Shown: piece by piece, positions 22,956 through 35,700 of the stretch
How the letters are laid out: each line of letters opens with the position of its first letter
How positions within the stretch are numbered: position 1 is the stretch's first letter
Origin: Aspidapion aeneum
Taxonomy: Eukaryota; Arthropoda; Insecta; Coleoptera; Brentidae
Length of the DNA: 64,000 nucleotides
Direction of reading: 5' to 3'
NCBI GenBank assembly: GCA_963576565.1
Contig: OY755042.1
Coordinates: 103,776,314 to 103,840,313 of the forward strand
Program-made: the position numbers and the translations under genes
The notes under the pieces: generated by a model
Told to the model about the DNA's origin: nothing
What the model saw: the letters and a program-made list of their open reading frames with translations, nothing else
Database searches by the model: none

Positions 22956-24287
22956 ACTCTATATTCATTGTCTGTGCATAGGACAAACAAACCGATTTCC
23001 CATAAGCCGTAATGTTAACAAAAACGTAAATTTTACAAAAACGACAAGAGCTTTAGTCTCAAAAATTAATCAGTTTTAAGAACAGATCCTTTGTGCATAT
23101 GGGAAAAATGCGTTTTTCTTAAAAATATTAAACTAAAATGAGAAAATCTGAAATAAAAGGGACCATGTTTTCATCAAAAAAGTAGGTTATGTTTTTGTTT
23201 ATTTTTTAACTTTTTTTCTAGTTTTTTCACTTATTTTGAATTATTACATGGGCGCACCAAGGGGGCGGGGTGGCTAGGGGCCCGGACCCCCCCAAACCAC
23301 ATATTTTTTAGATATTTTCCATATATTTCATGAATAAACAAAAAATAGCATAAAGTACATCATAAGACCTCTGGGGGCCCCCCTAAGGTATCGGGCCCCC
23401 AAAGGTTTTTGAAGTTTTTTGACCAATGAATCAATGAACTATCAGCCCAAGGTAGGGGAAAGTAGTTCTATTCAAAGACCTCACTTCAAGGCTCACTTAA
23501 CAGAGACGAAATTGAAACAGACTAAACTTTTCTCATCAGATTCAGGTTTTCTATTAGGATCTTTTGTTGTTCTTGACTAAACCTTTTGCTAAGTAATAGG
23601 CCTTCTATAGCGTTAAACTGTTAAAAATATTTCACTATGATTTTTAGGTTTAGACAAAGTTTAATTGTTTTAACCCTCCAGTAGTGACATTGAAAAGAGG
23701 CACAACTTATAGGTAGGTCAGTCCAACAGATCAATATGCACATATGAGTTCCAACCGAGGTTGGTCAAGCAAACTTCTAATAAGTACGTTACAAAATATG
23801 TTTATTAAAAAAAATATAAGTAAACATTATATAAAAAAAACTTGCAAAATTAAAATACAGTTTTTCCTTGTCATTGGCCTCGCACACCGTACATCACCAT
23901 ATGATTTTCCATGAACTATAATACATAGGGCTTAAGTACGGTCAAACCTAAGGTTCATCAGCTCACAACAGTAAGTACTGTTCAAATTTTACAACAGTAC
24001 AATATTCGCTGTTGTATTACTACTGTTACTATTACTTTTATTACTGTTTTTTTGTAACAATATTTGCTCAATTATGTATCTAAAAGTTTATGCAAATAAA
24101 TATATACTCTACTCTACAATTGGGCGTAACAGCATATGACCCATTAGGAGTATTAGAACCAAAGTTTTTTTGAGAGAAATTGAAAAAAATATCTGAGAGA
24201 ACTTATTGGTTTTTCTTGTGGTCATCAAAGTCAACAAAGATTACTTTTTTTTCCATTTATTATTAATGATGCCATAAAAATATTTTT

Positions 24288-26730
24288 TTGGTAGTAAGCT
24301 CAGAACATTGTGTTGAGGTAAAACTTAAGGGATTTTTCGAGAAAATTACAACATCAAAACAACATGGTTTCTCCTCTGGTCGTTCTGTTGACACAAATCT
24401 CTTCTTGTATACAAACTTTATCTCTACTGCAATGGTCGAAGGTGCTGAGGTCCATGCTATTTACATGGACTTTAGCAAAGCCTTTGATAGAGTGAACCAT
24501 GGTGTTTTGATGTCAAAATTAAAAAGTATGGTATCACTGGTCCATTATGGAAATGGATAAAATCTTATTTATCAAGTCGGTCACAGCAAGTAAAGGTTGA
24601 AGGCTATCTGTCAAATATTTTTTTCGTCACATCGGGGGTTCCTCAGGGATCACATTTGGGCCCTCCTTTGTTTGATATCTTTATAAATGACGTCTGTTCT
24701 TTTTTGGAGGTTGCATACCTATTATTTGCTGATGACTTGAAGATATATGCCAGAATTACCTCACAGCTGGACCAAATTAGAATCCAAAATGATTTAGATA
24801 AAATTGATAGGTGGTGTACTCTAAATGGTATGACACTGAAAACTGCAAAGTGTCAAGTTATGCGATTTAGTAGACTAAGAAATAATTTCCTTCTTACCTA
24901 CATGTTGGGTGGCAAAGTATTAAAAGAAATATCTGTTGTGAGGGATCTTAGAGTATATCTTGATTCAAAATTAACATTTTCGGAACATTATGAAAAGATC
25001 ATAGGCCGGGCAAATAAAATGTTGGGTTTCATAAAGAGATCTTGCCAGGATTTTACAAATGTCAACACACTAAAACTATTATTTATTTATTTTATTTATT
25101 TATTATTACACTGCTTAACAGGAAAAAAAACCCAATTACAAAGCAGGAAAATCTTAAAAATTACACAACCTAAATACTCAAGCAATAAACTAAGTTAAAA
25201 AACATTAAATGTAAAATAATTATAAAAATACACTCAGGACATGGTTATAAAATTAAATTTAAAATAAATAAAAACTACATTAAAAATTATGGACAGAATG
25301 TTTACTATATCAGAGAGTGGGGAATGACGTTGTAAAATAACCACGAATTTTTGAGATTGTGGTGTTAAATATGTCAAGGTCTCTGTTACATTTATTATAA
25401 GTTCTGCACATAACATGAAGTGGAGAAAACTGTAATTTATTTGTTCGAACTCTTGGTAAAAAGAATGTCAGATTTTGACGTGAAGACAAACGAGAAACTA
25501 GAAAATTAATTTTACTTAATATATCAGGACAATCGATCTGGTTGTGCAGGACCTTAAACAGAAATACCTGAGAGAAATAGCTCCTCCTGTTAGATAAGGA
25601 TTGCATATCGAACATTTCAAGTAAATTTTCCTCTGCAAAACCTTGAGGAGGATATATTCCATAAGTTTTAAAGTAAAGTAACTTAAGAAATCTTCGCTGA
25701 ACCCTTTCTAGATCTTCAATGTGAATGTTATATTCAGGTGACCACACTAGAGAAGCATACTCTAATTTTGACCTGACAAAGGAGAAGAACAATGTTTTCA
25801 GAGTTTTTATATTTTGAAATTCGCGGCTTAGTCTGGTAATAAAACCCAAGGTCTTAGTCGTTTCTGATGTTATAGTTTCAATATGCTTTGTGAATGATAA
25901 TTTCTTGTCAAAAATTATTCCTAGGTCGCGAAGAGAGTCAGGTCTAGATAAAAATGTTTGGTTTATTGAGTAGTTATATAGAATTGGATTTGCTTTTAAT
26001 GTAAATGATAGTACTTGACATTTGTCTATGTTCATGGATAGTTTATTTATGGTACACCAAGCGATAAGTGTATCCAAGTCTTTTTGGAGACTTTGGCAAT
26101 CCTCCAGTGAGTCAATACGAAGGAGAAGCTTGAGATCATCAGCATACAGTAGCGTCATTGACTTAAGTTCAGCACACACATCATTAATAAAGATGTCGAA
26201 TAATATTATATTTATAAGTTTTGTAAGATCAATTCTTGAGTTTTCCAACATCATATGGTCACCATTCTTTAATATTTACATAGATCGACTTGAGAGTATC
26301 CAGCGTAAATTTATTAAATTTGCATGTTATAAACTTAGTAGGAATGGCATTTTTCTCTCAGTGGAGGATACATATAAGTATGTGCAATTAAATGTTCTGA
26401 AGGACAGGAGGGAGTATTATGACATATGTTTTGCTTTTAACATTTTTAATAATTTTATATGTAGTCCAGAATGTCTTTCCATGTTCCAGGTTACATAACT
26501 TGTAATAATCCACTGCTACATGTCCCACATTGTCGTACTTATTATTTTATGTTTAATCCAGTTAATAGAATTAGCAGAAATGTTAACAAATTTTGTAGTC
26601 AACTTGATTTCTTTACCATTTCAAAAGATAGGTTCAAGACTTCTGCCAAGAAGGTAATTCTAGGTTAAGAAATTTTTGTACTTATCTAATTCTTGTAAAT
26701 GTGAATACGTAAATAAATAAATAAATAAAA
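24288..26730 (+). mobile_element. LINE (RT to 3' end), interrupted by a second LINE
   Basis: The plus-strand RT is spread over several frames. SKQHGFSSGRSVDTNLF, MDFSKAFDRVNHGVL, TSGVPQGSHLGPPLF and the catalytic FADD (YLLFADDLKIYA) run to 25080. It resumes at about 26212 (SFVRSILEFSNIIWSPFF, QRKFIKFACYK, DRREYYDIC) and ends near 26668. A tail of (AAAT)n follows at about 26710. At least two frame breaks are present. The 5' part is missing. Confidence 0.85.
25081..26211 (-). mobile_element. 5'-truncated LINE nested antisense inside the LINE at 24.3-26.7 kb
   Basis: The minus frame from 26254 to 25310 encodes the RT C-terminal half: the catalytic YADD (LLYADDLKLLLR), CQVLSFTLK, LEYASLVWSPEYN, RRFLKLLYFKTYGIYPPQG. 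It is open over about 300 codons. The 3' tail is the (TTTA)n at 25081-25105 seen on the plus strand. The host LINE reads across the two borders (TLKLLF, then SFVRSILEFS), which shows precise insertion with a short AT-rich target duplication. Confidence 0.88.
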
Positions 26731-27229
26731 AACATTACCATAGAAATTTCACAACAGGACTTGTAGTAGGTCCAGTCAGATACTATACAAATTTTACGGT
26801 CTACACGTTTTAGGTGTCAAAAAGCATGGAAATAAAGGAAAATTTGCACCAAAATAGTTTAAGATAAAAAGAGGTTTGAGTTAGGGAGATTGTCAAATTC
26901 ACCAGTTTATTCTAAACTGTTTTGAGGTCTGTAAAATAAATATTTATTAAAGAAAAAGAAACTTTGATGATACAGGACTTCACTCGACACTATACAGGTG
27001 CTACACTACCAAAAGTTTATTTAAGAGTTCTGTAGGATGGTGCACAAATTTGGTTCAGCTCATTATTCACACTTTAACCTCATATTGTTTTCCTTTTCTT
27101 TCTTCTCTGGACCCTTTTTTCAACCATCATTTTTAAAATTTTTCAACCGTTTTGAAACAATAATCCATTCAGGAGAGACCCAGTCATGATCATTGCTGTA
27201 TTCTAGTTTTGAAAGTTGCTTGCCTAGAA
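26731..27229. other. No gene; repeat-derived AT-rich sequence
   Basis: Apart from the block related to 19985-20110 (here about 26990-27070, inverted), I see nothing that can be named. Confidence 0.4.
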
Positions 27230-27920
27230 TAGTAAAAAAATCATAGTGAAATATTTCTTACAGTTTAACACAATTCTATGTTACACTTCTGCAAAAGGTC
27301 CACTCAAGCACAAAAAAAGATCCCAATAGAAAATGTTGCCAAAATGGCAGTTGCACATTTATCCAAAACAAACCTGACAAAAAACTTTCGAATATTTCAA
27401 TTTATCCTCTGTTAAGTCAGGTAATAGAGCACTTATCCACTTTCTTTTCCCTTCTTTGAGCTGATACCTAGTTCCTTTAAATCAAGATGATTTTTTAAGG
27501 TCAAAATACTTGGCATTTCATCAAAACTAACATTATCAAGCTCTCCCCAGCTGCCACAATTCATAACAGCACAGAAACTAATAATAATGATTCAAACTGA
27601 GTAAAAAACTGGAAAAAAAGTAAAAAAAACAAAAGTAAATAAAAACATAACCTGACTTTTGAACAAAACATGGTCCCTTTTATTTGAGATTTACTGGCTT
27701 CAATTGATTTTTTTTAAGAAAAACGCATTTTTCCCATGTGTACAAAGGTTCAATACTTAAAACAGCATCTTTGTTGTAAATTATATCGTTTCACTTTTTT
27801 TAAAAATTACGTTTTTGTTAACATTGCGGCTTATGGGAAAACTCTTTGTTTGTCCTATGGCGACCATCTTGGATCGAAAAACAGCTGATCCTGACAGTTC
27901 GTTAGACAAGCTAATTGAAT

Positions 27921-29696
27921 GAAAACTTATAGCGATTTCGGCTTTTGCTCGAAAACTGCCCTGGAGTGCTCGAAAATTGCTCTGAAACGGATGCACGCGT
28001 TCAACCAAGGCCAACACAAAAATAGAGGCCACGACCCTGAAAAAATCAGCTGTTCTCCCGGGGCTGAATTTTACATTGGGTCTTATGGGAGGTCAGACGT
28101 TTTTTTATGATATTTTCAAAATAGCACTACAGATTTCCGCAAAATTTCAGTCAAATATTCTCAGACACCATCCCGATATTCCACCAAATGTTGGTAAGGA
28201 AGCAACATGATTAAAAGGTTAAAATCTTTAAAATTTAGCATTCCTTATTTTGAATTCAAATTACCCGCCATGTACCACATGCCAACTGTTATATTTGACA
28301 TGTATTTGACTTTGTCATATGTGATTGTCACATTCGCTTCTGCTTTAAACTTAATTTTTGTGTGAGCTAATGAAGCGGCTATGAAAAATTAGGGCTTTCT
28401 ATACATTTAAAAAAAATTGTTCTGCCAGAATAAAGTAAAAACAATCTCAAAAACGGCTTCATTAAAAAAAAATCAAATATCCATGAAACGTCATTCCAAC
28501 TCAGCTGTGTCGTAACGTGACCATCAAAAAAAAATCAGCCCCGGATGTGACGTCAACAAAGTGGAGGATCGTGGCCCGTCCATTTTGATAGCCCTGGTTC
28601 AACCAGGGCTATCAAAATGGACGGGCCACGATCCTCCACTTTGTTGACGTCACATCCGGGGCTGATTTTTTTTTGATGGTCACGTTACGACGCAGCTGAT
28701 TGTCTTTAAAATTTTGAAGTTGGAATGACGGTTCATGGATATTTGATTTTTTGTTAAATAAAGCCGTTTTTGAGATTGTTTTTACTTTATTCTGGCAGAA
28801 CAATTTTTTTTAAATGTATAGTAAGCCCTAATTTTTCATAGCCGCTTCATTAGCTCACACAAAAATTAAGTTTAAAGCAGAAGTGAATGTGACAATCACA
28901 TATGACAAAGTCAAATACATGTCAAATATAACAGTTGGCATGTGGTACATGGCGGGTAATTTGAATTCAAAATAAGGAATGCTAAATCTTGAAGATTTTA
29001 ACCTTTTAATCATGTTGCTTCCTTACAAGCCTTTGGTGGAATATCGGGATGGTGTCTGAGAATATTTCACTGAAATTTTGCGGAAATCTGTAGTGCCATT
29101 TTGAAAATATCATAAAAAAACGTCTGACCTCCCATAAGACCCAATGTAAAATTCAGCCCCGGGAGAACAGCTGATTTTTTCAGGGTCGTGGCCTCTATTT
29201 TTGTGTTGGCCTTGGTTCAACTTAAAAAAGAGCAGTACCCTAAAAAAGATTTGCGTGCTCGACTATTGCCCGCAAATCTCCGAGCGGGTGCTCTGAATTG
29301 CTCCATCTCTTTTGACGGAGTAACGTTTCAGATCAAAACAAAACCATAACCCCACTTTTTAGATATGATTAATTTGTTTCTACCTTTGGTATATGCGTGT
29401 TTTATAGGTATTTTCCGTGTTTTGCATTTAGAAAATTTACATACATATACTACAATGCAACAAAAAAATTGAAATAAAAAAATTATAAACCAAGAATATT
29501 TTTTATTTGTTCAGGTTACAAAACCCACGAAATTTCGATCAAGTGTTTGAAAAATAATGTTCGCCCTTGCTCCGAAGGCGAGCAATCCCGCTCGATCTCA
29601 GATCAATCCCGGGGTGCTCGGAGAGAGATTCGTGACGTTACCGCTCTACCCGCGAGTGATTTCAGAGCAGTGAAGCCGAAATCGCTATTAGTTTTC
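27921..29696. mobile_element. Outer inverted-repeat element interrupted by a MITE pair
   Basis: 'gaaaacttatagcgatttcggctt' at 27921 matches, reversed, 'gccgaaatcgctattagttttc' at 29675-29696. Between the inner palindrome and the right end is a GC-richer stretch (29230-29670) with many 'gctc' motifs also seen on the left side (27940-28000). It looks like a TIR element into which the MITE pair at 28005-29215 inserted. Confidence 0.5.
28005..29215. mobile_element. Giant palindrome: two about 590-610-bp MITEs head-to-head
   Basis: 28005-28596 and 28606-29215 are near-identical reverse complements, separated only by 'ttcaacc'-type sequence. A third single copy lies at 32750-33360. Each unit has imperfect 30-bp ends (CCAAGGCCAACACAAAAATA versus CCAGGGCTATCAAAATGGAC, both continuing into GGCCACGAYCC). 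There is no coding capacity: ORFs at 28612-28803 and 33161-33352 are the same non-coding strand. 'gttcaac' flanks both outer ends, compatible with a short target duplication. Two insertions or a foldback duplication would both explain it. Confidence 0.8.
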
Positions 29697-30187
29697 AGGA
29701 AAAATAAAGCTATAACTTGATGTCTAGATGGATAGCGCTTACCCTTACCTTGGTGTTCTGTGCCCTTACCCCTTTTTTATTATTGATTTTTTTTAAAATT
29801 AAACACTAAATAATTAGTTTTGTAAATTGTAATTTATTATTAAAACAATGTTGTTTTCTTGTAAATTAAAAACCACAGATTTTAACATTTTTTAAACATT
29901 TTCAAAATACTAAAGGACTTCACAACACAAACTTTACAAACATATTTTTGTAGTTTCGGAGGAATTATCACAAGCCGTTTGAAGTAGAAATGGACTGAAG
30001 CTTTTAAAATATTATTTCGGTTCAATTTATTATTATGCAGATTTAGTCATTTACTACGCGGTAATAATATACTTCCAAAACTACAAAAGATAATAAAAAA
30101 AAAATACAAATAACAAAATTGGCCTTAGTTTCTATTGGTTCGCAAAATTAAACTACTTATTATATTAACATGAGAGTAAACAAATAT
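29697..30187. other. Intergenic, no feature
   Basis: AT-rich with a weak inverted repeat around 'tttgtagttt ... aaaactacaaaa' (29950/30075). Nothing else supported. Confidence 0.4.
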
Positions 30188-30852
30188 ACAGGGTGTCTCT
30201 AAAAGGTCTGTAAAAAATCTTAGCACATATTCCTGAGGTCAAAATAAGTTGATTTAAAGCAACTTACCTTAGTCCGAAATTGCTCCGTTTCGTGGTGAAT
30301 TAAAAAATTTCATGAGCGAAATTGCCGAAAACAGCAAACTTGAATAAAGCTTTGAGAACAATAGTCACTGGAAAACTGGCCGTTGCTATGACATTTTGCC
30401 AGTGTAAAACACTCTAGTGAAATAGTCATTCAAAATAATTTCTGTATTCCGTTGCGGCATCGAACAATAAAAACGGAAATATCTCTTAAACGAATTACTT
30501 TAGCGCATGTCAACAATAGTACCTTTTTGGCTTAAAAAGAATGAGGAAAATATTTTCTTAACAAAAAAAGTTACACTGAGAAAAAAGTTATAGTCATTTT
30601 AAACTATAAAAAGAGCATTGTGAAGCGCCCTCTAACGGCCACAGTGAAAAGGAGTACCAGATAGGAAGATAATCGATTTTTAATTTTTAAATTTACCACC
30701 CTGTATCTCTGAAACGGAGCAATTTCGGACTAAGGTAAGTTGCTTTAAATCAACTTATTTTGACCTCAGGAATATGTGCTAAGCTTTAAATCGACTTATT
30801 TGGACCTCAGGAATATGTGCTAAGATTTTGAACACTTTTAGAGACATCCTAT
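30188..30852. mobile_element. MITE with about 100-bp TIRs, 'ACAGGGTGTCTCT' type
   Basis: The left arm 30188-30292 ('acagggtgtctctaaaa ... ccgaaattgctccgttt') is matched in reverse by 30708-30852 ('aaacggagcaatttcgg ... tttagagacatcct'). The right arm carries an extra tandem copy of a 45-bp piece ('tttaaatc(a/g)acttatttt/ggacctcagg'). The interior is non-coding. It lies downstream of the DUF7064-type gene. Confidence 0.8.
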
Positions 30853-31009
30853 CTATCTTCAGACCGTCAAGAGGGAGCTCTGCTTATGGCATATAATGAG
30901 CGTGTAAGGGTTTTGAAATAACGCTTTTATGGCAAAAGTATTTAATATTTTTTGATAAAACTTTTGAAAATTAATAAAGAAAAGAATTCCTTAGGGCGCA
31001 TTTATATCC

Positions 31010-32750
31010 TTAATAAAAAAAAACCTTAACCGTCAAAAAAACGTGCCTGGATTACCTAATTTTGAGTCATTTTTTGATACATCATTTTGTCTAGAACCGT
31101 TTCACTTATCGCAATGGTGTATTAAATGCGTGGTGCATTTAAGTCTCTTGTTAAAAGTGCAAAAAATATTTTTACAAAATTCCTTTTTTATTTGTGCTAA
31201 CTCTATAAAAATTCAGTTACCTAATTTTTAGACATAATTTACTTTTAGATTAAGATATACGCTTATTAGGTACTTAAGAAACTTTTTATACAAAACAAAA
31301 AAGCAATATTTGTGACGGTTTGCTGGAATCAAAAGTCACGTGACTTTTCAGCGCCTTATTGACCAGCAGGATGTTCCTTTAAGACGTTTCTACCAGCGAC
31401 ATTTCTATGAACCCATTCTGAGGCCCCATATCCTTTAATGCCGTTTATCTCAAAGGTGCAGAGGCGCTCCCAAACTTTTGCCTGCCAGTTTTTGCTTATG
31501 TAAAAATAAGGTGAATCTACCACGTTGACCTGCACTGTGTATTCTCTGGAACCTAAATAAAAAATTAACAAAATAAATAAAAAAAATTTTTAAGTTAAAC
31601 GATTTTATTAAAAAAATACACTAAAAATAAAAAATAATCTGGCAGATTTCTGTTTACGATAGTCTAGTTAACAATAACGTTAATTGCACATTCGTATGTT
31701 CGTATCTGTTTTGATCCCAAAGTTATGAATTGGCCCACTTTACACCCCTCATCAAACCAGTTATTTTTTTCATAAAATTATATTGTCACCAAATCAAATT
31801 ATAAATCTGAAAACCGCATGTTCGCACCTGTTTTGATTCCAAAGTTTTGAATTCAGCCCTTTTACACTCCTTACCCAAAAACTAAACAAAATTTGTTATT
31901 TTCTAGACTCTTTACGTTTTTATAGAAATTCTTTCCGAGACTCCCACGTAGTAAAATTTTGAAAAAATTATACCTATACTACAAAAACAAAATGTCATTT
32001 TACCCCACTCTTCCCTACTTTTATTTAGGACATACTGTATAAGATCCTTCTGTCTTAAAATTACAATAATATGCAGATTTTCCTGCTAAACTATTAGCAA
32101 TTAATTATGAAACATGTATTATAGGAAGGCAGTAGTAAATAAAGAAGAAAAACAAAAAAGGCCACACACACCAAACGTTAAAACTTAAATAACATTTTAC
32201 CGGCTTTAAAAGTAAAACCATAGTCCTTGGGTGGATGTCCCAACTCTCCATGATTGTACAGATTTAAGTCCAAATCTTTGACCGGATAAACTTTGTTGTC
32301 ATGCGCACAGTACACCCATCCAACGGATAATCTGTACAAAAGATATTAAATTATTGACTGCTAAATAAAATAAATGGACCCATGATGGATCTGATATAGC
32401 ACACTTCAAGTGAACTCCATGATATATCAACCTTAAAAACAGTTTTTGTAAATATCTCAGAAACGAAAGCTTGTACAAATTATTGAGAAAAATATGTTGA
32501 TTCTGAAGATCGCATATTGATGCAATGCTCTGTTAAACAGTTGGTGGTTTTGAAATAACACTTTTTTTGGCAAAGTTTGGCAAATTTTGAAAAAATATTT
32601 TTTGCACTTTCAAGAAGAGACTTAAATGCACCGCGCATTTATAACCCCATTCCGATAAGTGGAACGATTCCAGAGAAAATAATGTATCAAAAAATGACTA
32701 AAAATTACGTAATCTAGACACGTTTTTTGAGGGTTGAGGTTTATTTTTTC
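31010..32750. repeat. Inverted repeat flanking the last two exons of the DUF7064-type gene
   Basis: 31010-31175 ('aaaccttaaccgtcaaaaaa' through 'gcaaaaaatatttt') is matched in reverse by about 32580-32750 ('aaaatattttttgcactt' through 'gttgaggttta'). In addition 30905-30960 and 32545-32600 share a direct block ('ggttttgaaataac...'). Between the arms are exons 31356-31552 and 32201-32331. The likely source is two oppositely inserted copies of a small repeat. Confidence 0.6.
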
Positions 32751-35700
32751 AAGGCCAACACAAAAATAGAGGCCACGACCCTGAAAAAATCAGCTGTACT
32801 CCCGGGGCTGAATTTTACATTGGGTCTTATGGGAGGTCAGACGTTTTTTTAGGATATTTTCAAAATGGCACTACAGATTTCCGCAAAATTTCAGTGAAAT
32901 ATTCTCAGACACCATCCCGATATTCCACCAAAGGTTTGTAAGGAAGCAACATGATTAAAAGGTTAAAATCTTCAAGATTTAGCATTCTTTATTTTGAATT
33001 CAAAATACCCGCCATGTACCACATGCCAACTGTTATATTTGACATGTATTTGACTTTGTCATATGTGATTGTCACATTCGCTTATGCTTTAAACTTAATT
33101 TTCGTGTGAGATAATGAAGCGGCTATGAAAAATTAGGGCTTACTATACATTTAAAATAAATTGTTCTGCCAGAATAAAGTAAAAACAATCTCAAAAACGA
33201 CTCTATTTAACAAAAAATCAAATATCCATGAACCGTCAATCCAGCTTCAAAATTTTAAAGACAATCAGCTGTGTCGTAACGTGACCATCAAAAAAAAATC
33301 AGCCCCGGATGTGACGTCAACAAAGTGGAGGATCGTGGCCCGTCCATTTTGATAGCCCTGATTTTTTTTATTGATATTGATAAGATTTAAATACCCGCTA
33401 AGGAATTCTTATCTTTACTAATTGTCAAAACTTTTTTCAAAAAATTTTAAATACTTTTCCCACAAAAGTGTTCTTTCTTAAGGAGAAGTTTTCATTCATA
33501 GTCGCACCGCAGATGGCTATATCAAACCAATAAAACTAAGATGCGACCATGTCCGGGTGTGCCATGCGAAGGCAGATGCAGCGGTTATTGTGTTTCTATC
33601 TCCTATGGCCTACTATATTATTTCTTATAGAACGTAAAAGTATTAAATAAAAATTGTAACACATTTCTTACCTTGAAAACGAAATAGGCATGCAAATGGC
33701 CCCCAAAGAAAACCTGTCTCCGTTTTCCGCACTGAAAAAGTGCATGCCATACCGGTGGAAATGGCTCCATTCGCGACTTACTGCAATACTGTGATCTCGA
33801 ACAGTTTCCAAGTTAATAGAATATTCTTGGTTGTCTATTGTGATTTTCGCTTGTAAAATACCGAATTGTTCGTAGTGGATTGTGTGATTGCTGAAAAGAA
33901 ACAGGAATATTTCAAAAGGAATATTTTTGACATAAAAGTTTTGAAAAATATTTTTCAAAATTACTTTTTTAAAAAGCAACTTTTTTAACAACAAATTAAA
34001 AAAAAATACGGAAATTTTTTGGAAAAATATTTTATTCAAGCGAAATTTTGTTTGAAAAATTAATTCCATAAACAAGTTATTTGAAATCGGTGTTCCCCTA
34101 ACGTTTATCAATATGATCGCAAATGTATCCTATAACCTTCTTATTGAACAATTAGGTCTCTTGAAAAGGTAACCTGAGAATCGAAGATATGGTGGATACA
34201 CTTTAATCTTGGCTTCATCTTTGTTTATGCAGTCATCCAGTTCATACACGTCAATTATTCTAAGGTAATATGTTTTCCGCACCCTCGCAATATTAAAAAA
34301 CTGATTTGTAAAATATTGTTAACAGATAGTAATCTCTCTGGTAGTGTGAAATATTTAAAAAGTAAGATGCAGCTTTTAAAAGAACATGAGTTGGGAGTTA
34401 ACCTACACTTTAATGAAATATATATTAAACTTTGTGCTGGGTTATTTTTCAAAAAAATATTGACGACCACTACAATGTGAATGTGAAAACCATCTCACTT
34501 ATTCACAAAATCACTTGTTTCTTTTTAATAAATTATTGTGAAATGTTTTATATTGAAAATTTTTCTTCAGATAACTCTAGCGAGTGTTTTTGTGGAGAAA
34601 AACTATTGTCAAAGCTTGAAAAAATTAGTTTAAGGGCATGTAAAGTTTTTTTAAATAATTTTATTAAAAAGCAGAATGATTTAGTGTCTGCTAAAAAATC
34701 TTGAATAAGAACTCAGACAAAGATGATGACACTCAAAGAAAAATTAAAAAACTGAAAGCTTAGGTTTGATATGTCCAATTTTGAAAGACTTGTATAGATT
34801 TGAAGTTACTAACGATATTATGTACCTAATATATGTGCCTGAAGATATTAGAGCGCAAATTATCTATAATTTTTTATTTTTCCATAATATACACATATAT
34901 CAGCAAATTTTTTTTTTTATTTTTGCCTATAAAAGAACAAAATTTTTTTGTTAATTTATTTAAATTGTGTAAAAACATATAATATATTAAGCAATACAAT
35001 AAGAATCCTGGGACTCTTAAGATTTCATCCCAAATTTAATTAAAAAAAGTGACAAAAAAACAAATAACTAACAAGTCGCTCTGGCCTACTTAGTCGGTTC
35101 CTGCTTCGATTCGCGCAGGTTGGGTCGCCTTCTCGTTATTTTTACTTACTTTTTTAAATTCTGAAAGTAGTTTCCACTCCATTTTTCATAGGCTATAGAT
35201 TTGGCCATATCCAGAGAGTCCATGTCAACTTCGTAGTTAAAATAGGGAGTGTCAGCGGTCCAAAATCCTAAAACAATAGTTTATATAACACGTGTGTTAT
35301 TATGATGGTCATTTAAGAGTAACTTACAACCCTACACTTCGTTTTGTATTATTTATGCAAATCAAGACAAAATCACTACATTCTGTAATAAAAATGTATG
35401 ATTTGGAAAATAATTTTTGAAATTTTTTTAGAATTTTGAAAATTCTAGGTAACACAGGATTGCATTTCCGTTGGTCAGGATTTTAGTTATAATCTACTTA
35501 ATTATAAATAAAGTATCATCAGTTTAATCACCTTCAATTTTAACATCAAATACTTTTTGAGATTCGACGGATTTGCATGCCAAATTAATATCGTTTTTTT
35601 CCAAAAATCTCTTCATTTTTCCTTGGTAGGATATCTTCCATTTTTTCATTGGTTCAACGACGGTTACTTTAATTCCTTCCGCTTCGTAAGTGTCCTCATT

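Larger units (their letters stand above)
22972..27866. mobile_element. Approx. 4.9-kb unit with long (up to about 650 bp) imperfect inverted arms
   Basis: The left arm, 22972 to about 23650, and the right arm, about 27230-27866, are reverse complements in blocks. 'ggacaaacaaa..cgatttcccataagccg' matches at the outer ends, 'gggaaaaatgcgtttttctt' and 'aaaagggaccatgtttt' inside, and a 'catagtgaaatatt' block furthest in. The interior holds the nested LINEs (24288-26730) and other sequence. There is no transposase, so this may be a non-autonomous DNA element or a local inverted duplication. Target duplications were not found. Confidence 0.5.

Noticed and set aside
28612..28803. 63-codon ORF conserved at 33161-33352 as a small gene
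   Set aside because: Conservation reflects two copies of the same non-coding MITE; the two reading frames differ in no coding-like way.
34140..34265. Minus-strand protein-like stretch (LRIIDVYELDDCINKDEAK) as an extra exon of the DUF7064-type gene
   Set aside because: Exons 35150-35267 and 33672-33890 join directly in phase and match the family without it. It may belong to a transposon.
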